A program made the translations under genes and the position numbers. DNA of 64,000 nt from Telmatactis stephensoni (Eukaryota; Cnidaria; Anthozoa; Actiniaria; Isophelliidae): contig JALIZF010001805.1 of the NCBI GenBank assembly GCA_029948255.1, positions 316,501-380,500 on the forward strand, written 5' to 3'. Positions 1 to 10,740 of the stretch are shown here, piece after piece. Below the pieces are notes generated by a model. That model ran no database searches and was not told the DNA's origin. It saw nothing but the letters and a program-made list of their open reading frames with translations. The stretch's first letter is position 1; each line of letters starts with the position of its first letter.

Positions 1-437
1 CAAACCTCGTTATTTTATACAGCTCGATGTGCTCTTTCTGACTGCATAAGTTTTATGTTGCCATCATCAAAGTTTAAGGGACTCGTACCCAGTCTTCACG
101 GTATGAAAGTGGCTAATGTGTTAAAACTAATTAAGAAATCGTTAAAATTAAATAAATAGCTGAAGATTGGGGTTTTTGTTCATTTAGAGAGTAATGCAAC
201 AATTTCAGTGACTGTAGTTTTTTGCTCGGTAAAGGAAAGTACTAGTGGCTAAGCTAAGTGACTATTTTCTGTGGGAAGGGAGGGGAGGGGGGTTCGAACC
301 TTCGATCCACCCCAAGCGACGGGCCTGAAATGTGTGCGCATGTGTGTGGTTTCGCAGGCTTCATGCGCACCCGCATGCAGGTACGTCCTGACCACAGGAA
401 GCCCAAGTGATATACTATATTAAAAACGTTTTCCTGA
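1..437. other. intergenic, no gene seen
   Basis: AT-rich sequence with no convincing coding frame on either strand. The only open stretch, on the minus strand at 254-451, is short, spans a G-rich tract and shows no recognisable domain. Confidence 0.5.
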
Positions 438-439
438 TA

Positions 440-580
440 GAGTGCATGCACTTAATCCGTGAAACAAACACTACTAATTACTACTAAATAGTGTTGATTA
501 GACAATGGGAAACAAAGGAATTACCATAATTTAGCACTATTTTGTACTATTTATGTTTCACGGATTAAGTGCATGCACTC
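440..580. mobile_element. TA-flanked MITE, copy 1
   Basis: A 141-bp non-autonomous element. The left end GAGTGCATGCACTTAATCCG is matched by its inverted complement ending at 580. TA lies on both sides (438-439 and 581-582), which is the target duplication of Tc1/mariner-type transposons. The interior has no coding capacity. Related copies lie at 17810, 26572, 55322 and probably 55282-56353; they share the GAGTG start and a GTGAAAYA block inside the arm. Confidence 0.75.
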
Positions 581-582
581 TA

Positions 583-1263
583 ACACTATTGATAATAATT
601 ATTTAAAAATCTCATCTCATAGTGTAAAGTGTTTCATCAGAGTACAGAACATAGCTACGCCTGATCTATTTGCTTTATATAATAGAATTTAAGAACAAAG
701 AAAGCAAAACTGAGAATAAAAATTTAGGTAAACAGAGCGCGCGTCTTTCGACACTGATTGAATCCACAACTGATTTGACAGAAGTCAAAATTATGCAAAA
801 AATAGTGTTTCTATAGTGTTTTATTCTACGTTATTCATTAAGTTACCTCATTTATTTTGAACAGGTGATTAGATTTCCCAAAAATCTATCTTGCCTGACA
901 TGACCCAAACTTAGGTTTACATCCAAAATCTTGAAATTGGCGATCGGTACGTCAAAAATGGATTCTGATAAGTAAAGAAACTTCTGGTTGTCGTCTTCAA
1001 CAGCCATGTTGACTTCAAATCGTTGTTTTCAGAAATCGTAGAAATATTGAATGAGTTTCAGACTCACACTTAAGTACAAGTTCTTGCTTTTACAACGTTG
1101 AGTGAAGACTGTACGTAACTCCTCGACAAACATCCAAAATACTCGACCGAAAAAAGCTCACAAACTACTTTTACAGCTCCAATTAATTTTTATTTGCATA
1201 AAAATCAACTTAATTTAAGCAAAGAGGTTTGCTTTTCTTTCATCGCATTACCTTTTCCCGCCA
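583..1263. other. intergenic, no gene seen
   Basis: AT-rich DNA without a usable reading frame, splice-flanked exon or repeat that I could recognise. Confidence 0.4.
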
Positions 1264-1445
1264 CTAACTCTGAGCCTATCAATTTATTTCTGAGACCCGG
1301 GCCCCGTTTCTCAGAAGACTCGATAACTTTACTTACCCGTTAACTTATTCGATTTATTTAGGTTAACGGGTCCGTAAAGTTATCGGGTTTTTTGAGAAAC
1401 GGGCCCCGGGTCTGAGAAATAATAAATTGATAGACTCAGAGTTAG
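1264..1445. repeat. foldback element with GC-rich inner arms
   Basis: An imperfect inverted repeat. The left arm holds CTATCAATTTATTTCTGAGA followed by CCCGGGCCCCGTTTCTCA; the right arm is the reverse complement and ends near 1445. The inner part (CCGATAACTTTAC-like against GTAAAGTTATCGGG) also pairs. It would form a long hairpin and is probably a MITE. No protein is encoded. Confidence 0.6.
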
Positions 1446-2008
1446 CAGCATTGTAGTAGAATAAGATTAAATGGCGAATTGTCTCTTAAGAAAGACCATT
1501 TTAAGCTTGATAAAATGCATTTTAGGACTTTTTCTTTACAAATTTTAGAAACCACTTTCGCGCGGAAACGTTCGAGTTTGAACATTTTAGTGCTAAAATA
1601 CGCACGAAAAACGTCATTTTTTCAATGTTTCTACCTATAACTTTTCTTAATTTTCAAATATGTTTAAAAAAAATAAATAAAGGTTAGATAAACACAAATA
1701 ACAATAGATTATACAAAATACATTTTTGTACAAGGAAGTGACAAAGGAGTGGAAAAATGTGATACTTTATATCTATACTCTCTACATGATAATTATCTAA
1801 ATAAGTGTTACGAGGGACTGCTAGGTCCAAACATGTACTTTCCATGCAAGAGCTGGCGGTGAACCTTTATCTCTAAGACCAGACGGTTCCTTTGCTGCAG
1901 TCTTTGTTTTATTATGTCTTAAGGACTTGTACACAGTGTACACATGTCTAGTTCTAGGTCTAAAAGGGATGTCTATCTATTTGAGAAACTCTCTCTTTTA
2001 TAATGTCC

Positions 2009-2147
2009 TGGGCCCGGTTGTACGAAGGTTGGATAAAGTTATCCACCGGATAAGAGTTATCCACTGTATAGATTTTGTATAGATTTTATCCGCTGGATAA
2101 GGATTTATCCGCTGGATAGCGCTATTCACCCTTCGTGCAACCGGTCC
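2009..2147. mobile_element. short TIR element with GGATAA/TTATCC interior
   Basis: Ends GGCCCGGTTGTACGAAGG and its inverted counterpart CTTCGTGCAACCGGTCC enclose repeated TTATCCRCNGGATAA blocks that pair with each other. This is a MITE-like foldback of about 140 bp; the target duplication is unclear. Confidence 0.6.
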
Positions 2148-2740
2148 TGTAAGACAGGCCTCAATTAACCGCAAGGATGGGTGTTTTGGTAAACACAACC
2201 TGATTGGACGGCGCCTTTTCCAATGTGATTGGTTGCACGTGAAAACATTGCCAATCATGGGAAACGGAGGCCAAATGAATGATGTCTGCTAGGATATTAT
2301 TCCAGAGATGTCACGGTTAAACTGTTTCTAGTTATAGTTAAATGACACACTTCTTTACTTTGTAGACTGAAGTACAGTCTGGGTTAGTTTTCCTATTTCT
2401 TGCATTGGTGTTATTCTTATCGTTATTGAATAAGGTTGTTCTACGTATCACAATAACAAATTTCTCCAGAACGAAGACATTTCTATTTATGCGATCTAAG
2501 CTAAACATTTTGTTAAATACCATCTATTGTTCTTAAAGCCAAAGGGATTTCCCTACTTTGATATTCTATACTTTGATATTCTAGCGCTAGCTAAAGTGAA
2601 ATTACTCTTGTCAGCAAAATGACAGCGAACTGAAGACTATAAACCACCAAATTATTAAAACTAACGCGGTAAACCAAAAACTAATTAAAATTGGAAAAGT
2701 GTAGCATAACATGAGCAACCAATTATATCAAAATTTATTA

Positions 2741-3320
2741 TTTAAGGAATATAAAACGCGCGCGCATGTCTCTGTTCTGTGATACACCTATTTCAATAAA
2801 TGTTGTCGGCGAAAGCCTACGCGGCTCACCCGAAAGGAAGCATGGGTAAATATTACTAAAGTTATAAAACCATATAAATATCCAGCCAATAACTCAACTT
2901 AAGCTTTTCATTACCTAATACTTTAAAGACCTTCATTTGCTGATTCTAAAATCAAGACCAGAGCAAAAAAGAAATTGAAGTTTTGCAACTTCCCATACTC
3001 CTTTTCGGTCTAGTCGCGTAGGCTTGAGACCTCTCGTACGACAACCTTTTTTGAAATAGGTGTATAAACACCATGGAAGATGTAGAGCAAGAGAAAAGCA
3101 AGCTTAGGAACACGAGGCGTAGCCGAGTGTTTCTCTTGCTTCTCGAGTGCTCTACATCTTCCAGAGTGTTTATATCACAGTACAGAGACATAAGCGATCG
3201 TTAGTTTTATATTGCTTTTATAAAATATTTTCGACGTTCTTTGAGCGAGCCATGTCTCTGTCCTCTGATATAAACATGGTAGCCAGCCAATCAGCGCGCG
3301 CGTTATATCTCAAATATTTT
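2741..3320. repeat. composite foldback element
   Basis: Several nested inverted repeats. ATGTCTCTGTTCTGTGATA near 2767 pairs with sequence at 3169-3191, the AAGCCTACGCG block near 2811 pairs with CGCGTAGGCTT near 3015, and GGAAGATGTAGAGCAAGAGA near 3074 pairs with sequence near 3139-3162. The outer ends are AATATAAAACGCGCGCGC and GCGCGCGCGTTATATCT. The short open frames inside it (2952-3191 minus, 3147-3386 plus) are products of the repeat, not genes. Confidence 0.55.
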
Positions 3321-3670
3321 ATAATGATAAATATAAGGAGTTTGTTCCATTATTATAGTGAAATGAGAGTTTATTTTTGTTTGTAGCTATCCTGAGCTCG
3401 ATATCATAGGTATGCTTAATACGAGGGACAAATAATGAAATAGATGGAATTAATAATGGTAATTAAACTGAGTGGAGTGCAATTTGGGCCGAAATCATAT
3501 ACGAGTGATTACAAAACTGCAAGACCGCGCCAACGCACTTGCCTTGTCTATTCAATTCACTCTCTGGAAATGGTTGCAAACTAAGAATTTTTCCTTTCTT
3601 TGATTCAGATATTAGCTGTCAGGAGTGATTTTATGACCAAAAGATTTTGTTTCACTGAAAGAAAGTGAAA

Positions 3671-3772
3671 ATGGATAATGAATGGACAGAGTACAAGATC
3701 AAATCGGGAGAAGTTCTTTTTCTGTACAACAAAAGAACTGGAGAGCACCGGTGGCCTGACAAATATGCAAGT
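3671..3772 (+). CDS. exon 1: first WW-like domain
   Basis: Encodes 34 residues. The first Trp lies in EWTEYK, the aromatic strand in LFLYNKRTGE, and the second Trp in HRWP, with 22 residues between the two Trp as in WW domains. The usual W-x2-P end is shortened to W-P, so this is a divergent member. The donor GTAAGT begins at 3773. Confidence 0.6.
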
Positions 3773-6700
3773 GTAAGTGTTGTATTTGGTCAGTACAACT
3801 AAATTTTGATTGTTGATTACAGTTTTTGAATCCCTGCACACATTTGCATTGTAATTATCTGACACCAAGACGAATCCAGAATAGACCTTTTTCGAGTTTG
3901 TTCATACCGCTGTAAAATTAGACAACAGACGCACTGGCGCAGGCTTAAGGCGCTGTTACACTGTGCAATTTTCTTAGCAACTTGTCTCGCAACGGCGTTG
4001 TGAAACAAGTTACAGAGAGAATTAATGCGCTGTTACACTGTGAAATTTTCCCCAGCAACTTGCAATATTTTTGGCCAGTTGCTGGGGAAAATTGCACAGT
4101 GTAACAGCGCCTTTAGCCTCAAGTCAAGGTAAATTATTCACAAATACCAGCGAGAAAAACAATACATTTTTACTAAGAACAATTAACCGCCGCCCGGTTT
4201 GCTCAGTTGGTTGAGTCTTTCGTGCGGGAGGTCGGGGTTCGAATCCCGGCCGGACCAACACTCAGGGTCCTTAAATAACTGAGGAGAAGTAGCTGCCTTT
4301 GTAACTAAATCTGCAAATGGTTAGACCTTCAGGTCTTCTCGGATAGGACTTAAAACCGTAGGCCCCGTCTCCCACACTATCTAACCCAGCATTGGAGGGA
4401 CGTAAAAGAACCATGAGGACGAATAAAACCCGCCTGGTACAACAGTCTGTCCTTACTACTAACAACCTCTACTGAGCGCATTTGGTTATATACACATAGA
4501 TATTTGCGCTATATAAATGCTAAAATTTCAAATTTCAAATTTCATTTCAATAAAGAAATCAGTTTTATTCCCATGGGTTTTTCTTGAAAAAGAGGCTAAC
4601 CCTGCATAAATGCGCCTTTTGTCAAGAAGCTCATCGGTCTCTAGTAATTGGAAACTGGACTATTTTGGTGTTTTCTCAGAAAGCAACATTAAAGCTGATA
4701 AAAACATTAAACAATGAGCTTTTATCATGTAATTCCAAAAGTCACAGTACAGAAATATAATTACCATAGCTGGAAAGAGCATCTCAAAATTAATAAAACT
4801 GTGAAAGTTGAATGAAGTAACTTTCAAACTCACGAAGATGTGAATTTTCCGAAATAAAGATTTTGTCTGAAAACATTTGCTGGTAGGCAAGACTGATGCA
4901 TACCAGCCAAGGTTTTCTTACAAATATTAATTCACACTTTTCAAAAATTTCAAAAATCTTTTTTTTCTGTTTTACAAATTAAAAACTACCTGATAAAAGC
5001 TCACTGAGTCAGTTTGGTAACAAACAAAATTTTAAATATTAAATTTAAAAAATTTTAAATATTAGTGTAGCTTTTACTAGTGAATATAATGAGACATTAA
5101 TAAAAGTTGAAGACAATACATTTTTTTATAATTTAGGAACCATTAAAATCAGTGGAGCTGGATGATAATTGGACAGAATATAAATGTAAAGCAGGGGAGA
5201 CCTTGTTTCTGTATAACAAGTCAACTTTTGAACATAAGTGGCCTACCTATGACAACAACGTGACCAAAGTATGGCATATATACGGGCATACTTATCTAAA
5301 ACTATGTTATGAAAAAGAGCAATAATGGATGAGTACACAGTACTGAGGGTGAAGCCATGATTACTGGGGCTTCTAGTCCTTAAACTGTGTTATTTCACAT
5401 AGTCAGTTTTGAAAAACGGGAATTCGATTTGATTTCAGCAACTCCTGCAGATCCACTTCAATTCTGTTTCTGAATTTTGCTGTTGTTGTAATAAACAGTT
5501 TTCAAGTTGATGCACCTATATAGCTCTGTAAGTCCCATGAAAAGGGAGTAGTTTTATTTGGCAGTGGGTGTGGATTTGGATTTCTTGGATGAATTACCTT
5601 TTTTCAAAATCATCATAGTTTTAAATTATCAACGTCTTCAACGATAGTCTTGCTCAGTGGCCTCCTAGTGTAACTCGTATGGATTGCGGACCCACACGAT
5701 TACACTTGTGAGTTCCTGGTGCGTTCACGGATAACTCGAACTCGATTAGTTGACGATTAGTTAGACGATTTGATCATGAATCATAATACGTTTATTGAGT
5801 GACGTTGTAGCAAAACAAGCTAGGCGTAGAGAATCGTCGTAATTTCGTAATTTCGGTTCAAACTGTAACAATCAAAATAACTAAATTATAACAATTGACA
5901 TGATAAAGCTAGAATTATACAATATATATGTGTAGCATAATCAAAAATACACAATTCAATGTGGCATGCAATAATCGACATTTACAATCAGTAACTTCCA
6001 ATAATATAGCGCAAACTCAATATGAAATCCATGTGAAATCACTAAATTAGGATTGGTAACATGTCTGGTTGTTAGCGCGTAAACGTTACAATAATTCTAG
6101 CGACAGGCGTTTAAACCAAGCTAATTTAATGCGCGTTAAGATAACTTATGGAATACACCAACTAAATCTTCCGTAACTTGAGTTGTGAATAAGGACATAG
6201 TAATAATTAAAAAATGCGCGACTTAATGCTAACTTTAAATAATAATCAAAGGGTAACTTACGTTTGGTCTAAGACGCACCAGATCGACAAAAAGAAGAAG
6301 AACAAAAACCAAAGTTACACACACCGTAGAGTAAACTCGAACACTGAAATCCAATCTAGGGTGCGCATTATTTAAGCTATAATTGATTCTGAACTAAGAC
6401 AAATTAGGTTAATTGACTGGTGGTAAGCTAATGTAAACATAGGTCAAATTCAACATCAAGTTTCAAACCCAACACCTAGAACTGTACCACAAGTAATAAA
6501 AACTATATACCAAATCACATACTCGTTTCCCTATGGGATGTCTTTGCGATCACATGCCTGACCAATGCTTGATCCATTGGCACTTGCTTGCTATCCAGGT
6601 ACCTGCACGAGACTTACATTAATTTATAGATACATTACTTGAAGAACTTGGTGTTACACAAGATGATTTGTAACAAAGATTTTTGCACAGAAAATTATTG

Positions 6701-8929
6701 CTATCATGTGGGACAACAAATTATATTTTCTGCAAAATCTTTTGTTGTTGTTGTCAAATTTGAAATCGCCTTCATTTCTCGTAATGAAGACTGCAAAAGA
6801 CATGAACAAATTCACATAAACGAAAAACCATAAAACTGTCCAAAAAATAAACCCAAAATGCACAGAGCCGTTGCATGCATTACTCATGTTGATTTTGCAA
6901 TGAATGCTTCACGATTTCCTATTACAACACCGTTTCTAGGTTTTCCAGTAACCTTTGTATTACAAGGGCTTGTGTCCATCCCTGCAACACTTTTGCTTAA
7001 GGTAGCAGCAGGAGTAAAATAATTGGGAGGAGGGGGGAGGGGAAGGGTTTATGCAATTTACTGCCACAGAGTCTGCAGACACATGGTTCTGACAACTGTT
7101 GTTGTACCACTAACGTCGCATGAAATGTTGCATCATGTGCCCTGCCGTTAAAGGTGATGTTACACGAGACAATTAGCAATGACAATTTTCCGCGCAACAA
7201 TGTACGTTGCATTAAAAATTGTTGTTGTCACAGGGGTTAGTACACAAAATGATTTTCATTTCAAAATCTACATGGTTCTTAAATTGTTTGAAGGACAATT
7301 GCTTTATATGGGCTGGAAAGTTGCGAGCAGGGTGGTAATACGAAGATAATTTTCTCTGTCACATGCAAATACAATGATGCGCGATTTTGTCCGTATTTCC
7401 GAAACTTTAGTCGTCCTTTATGCACTGATGACTAACATAAAGAATTATATTTGTTTCACGTGAATATTTTACTTAAGCTAACTCTATTTTTCCTTTAGAG
7501 CTATAAAGCTGAACCAGACTGTGGTGTTAGTACTGATGAGAGACCATATAGATGCCGTTACTGTGAGTTGTCGTTTATTAAATCACGTAATCGTGTTAGA
7601 CACATGCGTATAGTTCATGGTTTGAAAGTGAGCCAGAACCAGACTGAAGCAGACTGTGGTGACAACATTGATGAAAGACCGTATAAATGCAGTCACTGTG
7701 AGTTGTCATTTATTAAATCACGTAATCGTGTTAGACACATGCGTATAGTTCATGGTTTGAAAGTGAGCCAGAACCAGACTGAAGCAGACTGTGGTGATAA
7801 CATTGATGAAAGACCGTATAAATGCAGTCACTGTGAGTTGTCATTCATTAAATCACGTAATCGTGTTAGACATCAGCGTATAGTTCATGGTTTGAGAATG
7901 AAGTCTTACCAATGTCAACTTTGTGACAAAGCCTTTTCATCATCATGGAAACTTAAAAAACACACGAGTGTTCACTCTGGTGTTGGAAAGTACAAGTGTC
8001 AGTGTTGTAACATGTCCTTTTCTCGTAATGAAGACTACAAAAGACATGAACAAATTCACATAATAACCGAAAAACCATACAAGTGTCGATACTGTGGCAA
8101 GGCATTTGGTAACGGTGGACACCGGAAAAGACATGAAAGAATTCACACAGGCGAAAAACCATACACGTGCCGATACTGTAGCAAGACATTTAGTACCAGC
8201 AGCTACCGCCAAGTACATGAACGAATTCACACAGGCAAAAAACCATACAAGTGTCGATACTGTAGCAAAGAATTTCGTATCTGTGGCCACTGGAGAAGAC
8301 ATGAACGGATTCACACAGGCGAAAAACGATTCAAATGTCGGCATTGTAACAAGACATTTTCTTGTAATGGAGATCGCAAACGTCATGAACGAATTCATAC
8401 AGGCGAGAAACCTTACAAGTGCCGATACTGTTGCAAGCTATTTACTGATAGTGGAAACTGTAAAACACACGAAAGAATTCATACAGGCGAAAAACCTTAC
8501 AAGTGTCAATACTGTATTAAGAAGTTCTATTTTAGTACACATTGGAAAAAGCATGAACGAATTCACACAGGTGAAAAACCCTTCAAGTGTAGATACTGTG
8601 AGAAGAACTTTAGACGAAGTGAAGATTGCAAGAGACACGAAAAAATTCACACAGGCGAAAAACCCTACCAGTGTCAGTACTGTGATCAGACTTTTTCTCG
8701 TATTGATCATTGGAAAAACCATGAACGAATTCACACAGGCGAAAAACCCTTCAAGTGTCGATACTGTGAGAAGACCTTTTGTCGTTGTCAAGACTGCAAA
8801 ATGCATGAACGAACTCACACTGGCAAAAAACCTTTCAAGTGTGGATACTGTGAGAAGACCTTTAGTCTTCGTGAAGGTTGCAAAAAACATGAACGAATTC
8901 ACACAGGGAAAAAACTCTCAAAGCGTTGA
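3671..8929 (+). CDS. WW-like domain / C2H2 zinc-finger protein (3 exons)
   Basis: Proposed gene model: exon 1 at 3671-3772, exon 2 at 5137-5268, exon 3 at 7499-8929, all in phase 0, giving about 554 residues. Exons 1 and 2 each encode one WW-like domain (residues about 3-30 and 42-70); exon 3 encodes fifteen C2H2 fingers. The start ATG at 3671 has A at -3 and G at +4, and the same frame has a stop just upstream at 3656, so it decides the N-terminus. A noncoding 5' exon could begin at 3610 after a strong TTTCCTTTCTTTGATTCAG acceptor. C2H2 arrays usually bind DNA or RNA in the nucleus, and WW modules bind proline-rich partners; that this protein links the two roles is inference. The WW exons could instead belong to another gene with unseen exons; phase agreement and lack of other exons argue for one gene. 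Confidence 0.6.
3949..4111. mobile_element. piggyBac-like MITE (TTAA family)
   Basis: Ends GGCGCTGTTACACTGTGCAA and the inverse TTGCACAGTGTAACAGCGCC, with TTAA on the left (3945-3948) and the one-base variant TTTA on the right. It has an internal inverted pair around TAGCAACTTG. It sits in intron 1 of the WW/zinc-finger gene. A related element whose right end abuts TTAA lies at about 21600-22039. Confidence 0.65.
4188..4548 (+). mobile_element. tRNA-derived SINE
   Basis: A tRNA-like head of about 70 bp carries an A box (TTTGCTCAGTTGG, 4198-4210) and a near-perfect B box (GGTTCGAATCC, 4236-4246), the internal RNA polymerase III promoter. It is followed by an unrelated body and a short AAATTTC-type tail repeat at 4527-4548. 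The head does not end like a functional tRNA and runs straight into the body, so this is a SINE, not a tRNA gene. It lies in intron 1 of the WW/zinc-finger gene. Confidence 0.8.
5137..5268 (+). CDS. exon 2: second WW-like domain
   Basis: Begins after the acceptor TTTTTTATAATTTAG and encodes 44 residues. It repeats the exon 1 pattern: NWTEYK, then LFLYNKST, then HKWP, with the same Trp spacing. The donor is GTATGG at 5269. The similarity to exon 1 suggests exon duplication. Confidence 0.6.
5269..6638. other. intron 2 of the WW/zinc-finger gene, first part
   Basis: AT-rich with no gene seen. The stretch 5640-6560 differs in texture from its flanks (many CG-containing words and few open frames) and may be an old transposable element, but I could find no paired ends. 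Confidence 0.35.
6760..6830 (+). pseudogene. decayed single zinc-finger copy
   Basis: Near 6772-6830 the frame reads ISRNEDCKRHEQIHINEKP and then meets a TAA stop. It closely matches finger 5 of the main array (8015-8075, SRNEDYKRHEQIH) at nucleotide level. No Cys pair remains upstream and no splice sites are obvious. It is a relic of a duplicated finger inside intron 2, not a working exon. Confidence 0.55.
7499..8929 (+). CDS. exon 3: fifteen-finger C2H2 array
   Basis: The exon opens right after the acceptor CTCTATTTTTCCTTTAG and stays open to the TGA at 8927-8929. Fifteen C-x2-C-x12-H-x3/4-H fingers are visible; from finger 6 onward they are joined by TGEKP-type linkers. Fingers 1-3 are near-identical 135-bp units (45 residues) with a long acidic linker. 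Finger 4 is the most canonical. In almost all the others the conserved core Leu (F-x5-L-x2-H) is replaced by Arg, Cys, Trp or Tyr. The frame has no upstream ATG, so it must be entered by splicing. Confidence 0.85.
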   Translation, partial: SYKAEPDCGVSTDERPYRCRYCELSFIKSRNRVRHMRIVHGLKVSQNQTEADCGDNIDERPYKCSHCELSFIKSRNRVRHMRIVHGLKVSQNQTEADCGDNIDERPYKCSHCELSFIKSRNRVRHQRIVHGLRMKSYQCQLCDKAFSSSWKLKKHTSVHSGVGKYKCQCCNMSFSRNEDYKRHEQIHIITEKPYKCRYCGKAFGNGGHRKRHERIHTGEKPYTCRYCSKTFSTSSYRQVHERIHTGKKPYKCRYCSKEFRICGHWRRHERIHTGEKRFKCRHCNKTFSCNGDRKRHERIHTGEKPYKCRYCCKLFTDSGNCKTHERIHTGEKPYKCQYCIKKFYFSTHWKKHERIHTGEKPFKCRYCEKNFRRSEDCKRHEKIHTGEKPYQCQYCDQTFSRIDHWKNHERIHTGEKPFKCRYCEKTFCRCQDCKMHERTHTGKKPFKCGYCEKTFSLREGCKKHERIHTGKKLSKR

Positions 8930-8942
8930 CATTATTATAAGG

Positions 8943-9818
8943 CAGGGCCGTAGCGAGGTCTAAATTATTGGGGGGGCTCTCGGGATTTCAAGTCACATTA
9001 TAGTGAACGAAAGACAAAAGTAAATTTGCACCACGTGATGCTTTATGTATGGGCGTATCCGTAGGGTCCTAGCGTGCACATGACTCCTCTAATTAGTGAG
9101 CCTGGGGGTGTACATGTGATCCCCTTCGTTTCGATGGTAGTCAAACTTGTATGTTTTTTGAGGTTCAAATCGTACTCATAGTTTGTAGGTGATGTGATAG
9201 AATACAATATTTAGCTATAGCGAGCGCGAAGCGCGAGCCGCTCGGCACGAATTTCGGCAGAAAAGGAGTTCTCAACCACCGTTTCTAAGTTGTTTTGGGA
9301 TGTTTCTCTTGGGCCAGTGTTATATATAGCTACATTGAGCACAAAGTGCAAGCCACTTGGCAAAAAATGGACATTTTTTACAAAATTGAATTTTTTCAAC
9401 TTTTTTTGTGGGGAATGAAACGTGATGTAGTTAGTCGTCAAGAGCTCAGTTGTATTTTAAAAGCAATGTAGGTACCATCTTTAGATTTTCCGAATATAGT
9501 ACCACTTTTTAACCATGTAGTTGATATGGAATATTAATTGCGAGCGCGAAGCGCGAGCCACTCAGCGCATACTTTTTGGAGTGTACATTTCAAAGATACC
9601 TAAGAATTGGCGGCTCGCTCGATACATGTCAGCTTAGAACTGTAACAGTGCACTTTTTACACTAAATTCTGTAGCAATGTGTTATATATACGACAACTGA
9701 ATATTGTATTCATTCAAAATTTAAAACTTTAAATTTAAAAATTCAAAAATTCAAAAACCGTTGAAAAATTATTGGGGGGGCGAGCGCCCCCATTGCCCCT
9801 CCCCTTGCTACGGCCCTG
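8943..9818. mobile_element. non-autonomous DNA transposon, CAGGGCCGTAGC ends
   Basis: 876 bp with ends CAGGGCCGTAGC and GCTACGGCCCTG, flanked by the 5-bp direct repeat TAAGG (8938-8942, 9819-9823). Next to the ends lie G-rich tracts (GGGGGGG) in inverted arrangement. Inside, the motif GCGAGCGCGAAGCGCGAGCC occurs twice (about 9217 and 9540). No transposase is present. The CAGGG start and 5-bp duplication fit a hAT-type family; that assignment is inference. Confidence 0.8.
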
Positions 9819-9823
9819 TAAGG

Positions 9824-9895
9824 CTTTTCTACAAATGGACGCTGCACTGAAAAGACACGAACAAAATCTCAGGTAAACTGAGTCATACGAAGTAA
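9824..9895 (+). pseudogene. remnant of a sixteenth zinc finger
   Basis: Sequence before the transposon (8921-8937) and after it (9824 on) joins into a degenerate finger ending LKRHEQ with a Phe in the right place, but the Cys pair is lost and one Cys codon position is the gene's TGA stop. The transposon therefore landed in already dispensable DNA. Confidence 0.5.
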
Positions 9896-10740
9896 TTTAT
9901 TTACATATTTATGTACTCATATTTATGTACTCGTGTCCAAGCTACACTTAGGAACAAACAAACCGGAACGAACGAACGAACGAACGAACAAACAACAAAA
10001 ATAAACAAAATCAAAGAAATGATTGATTTTTCTATTTTTATTTACATCAGATTGACGTTTTAATAGTCTTTTCGTTATGAAGCAATATCTAAAATTATAC
10101 GATCGAGGAAATCTGGAAGTCCAAGCAAACGCAAGAGTCATTTTCCCCATAATTTGTATGATGTTCAAGCTTTATCTGTGTATTTCGTGCGCGGTGAGTA
10201 ACGCTCAATGGAAGAGCAAGAAAACAAAAAGCTTGATTGATGAAAACGTTGAGACAGCACAGCAAGGAGATTTCTGCAGTCATAAAAATTGCTTTACTTT
10301 GAATGTTAAGTACTACGGTGGGGCCGGACGAGTTGGCGCGAACGGGCCGGTAAAACCAGTCCGGCCCTCCCACTCAGCCAATAAGTACATAATACATGTG
10401 TTTTGGGAAGTTAAGGCGGATGGAATTTTAGAGCACAGTCGGACACAAAGCAAGGTTGCTGGAATAAGTTGATGTCAGTCACAATGACGTTCCCAGCGAT
10501 ATCCATCGCTATTCCTCTGGGATGAGTAGACTATCCCATCTTGGTCAACAGCTACGCCAATTCTCTTTACTTGCTTTGATATTGACCGAATGTCATTAAG
10601 GTACGTAGGGTCAATCTAATCTTCTGGAGATTTTTAACCAACATAAATCAAAACGAAAAAAGGACGCACCCATTAACATAGAAATCAAAGGTAAAGATGG
10701 AGCGTCCTGCTTATTAGAAAGAAAAAATTGCATAAAATTT
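9896..10740. other. non-coding, one unsupported small ORF
   Basis: Contains a GAAC microsatellite (about 9967-9994). An ATG-started frame at 10077-10472 (131 aa) has a hydrophobic stretch at about residues 20-40 but no recognised domain, and its second half is low-complexity. I do not call it a gene. Two blocks within 10160-10480 look like old repeat sequence. Confidence 0.35.

Noticed and set aside
4188..4262. tRNA gene
   Set aside because: It has A and B boxes but runs into a SINE body with a tail repeat and lacks a clean acceptor-stem match.
8094..8963. 289-aa plus-strand ORF and long minus-strand ORFs across the finger array
   Set aside because: They repeat with the finger period and are shadows of the real frame.
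10077..10472. 131-aa ATG-started ORF with hydrophobic stretch
   Set aside because: No homology recognised and the second half is low-complexity; described only as part of a non-coding stretch.
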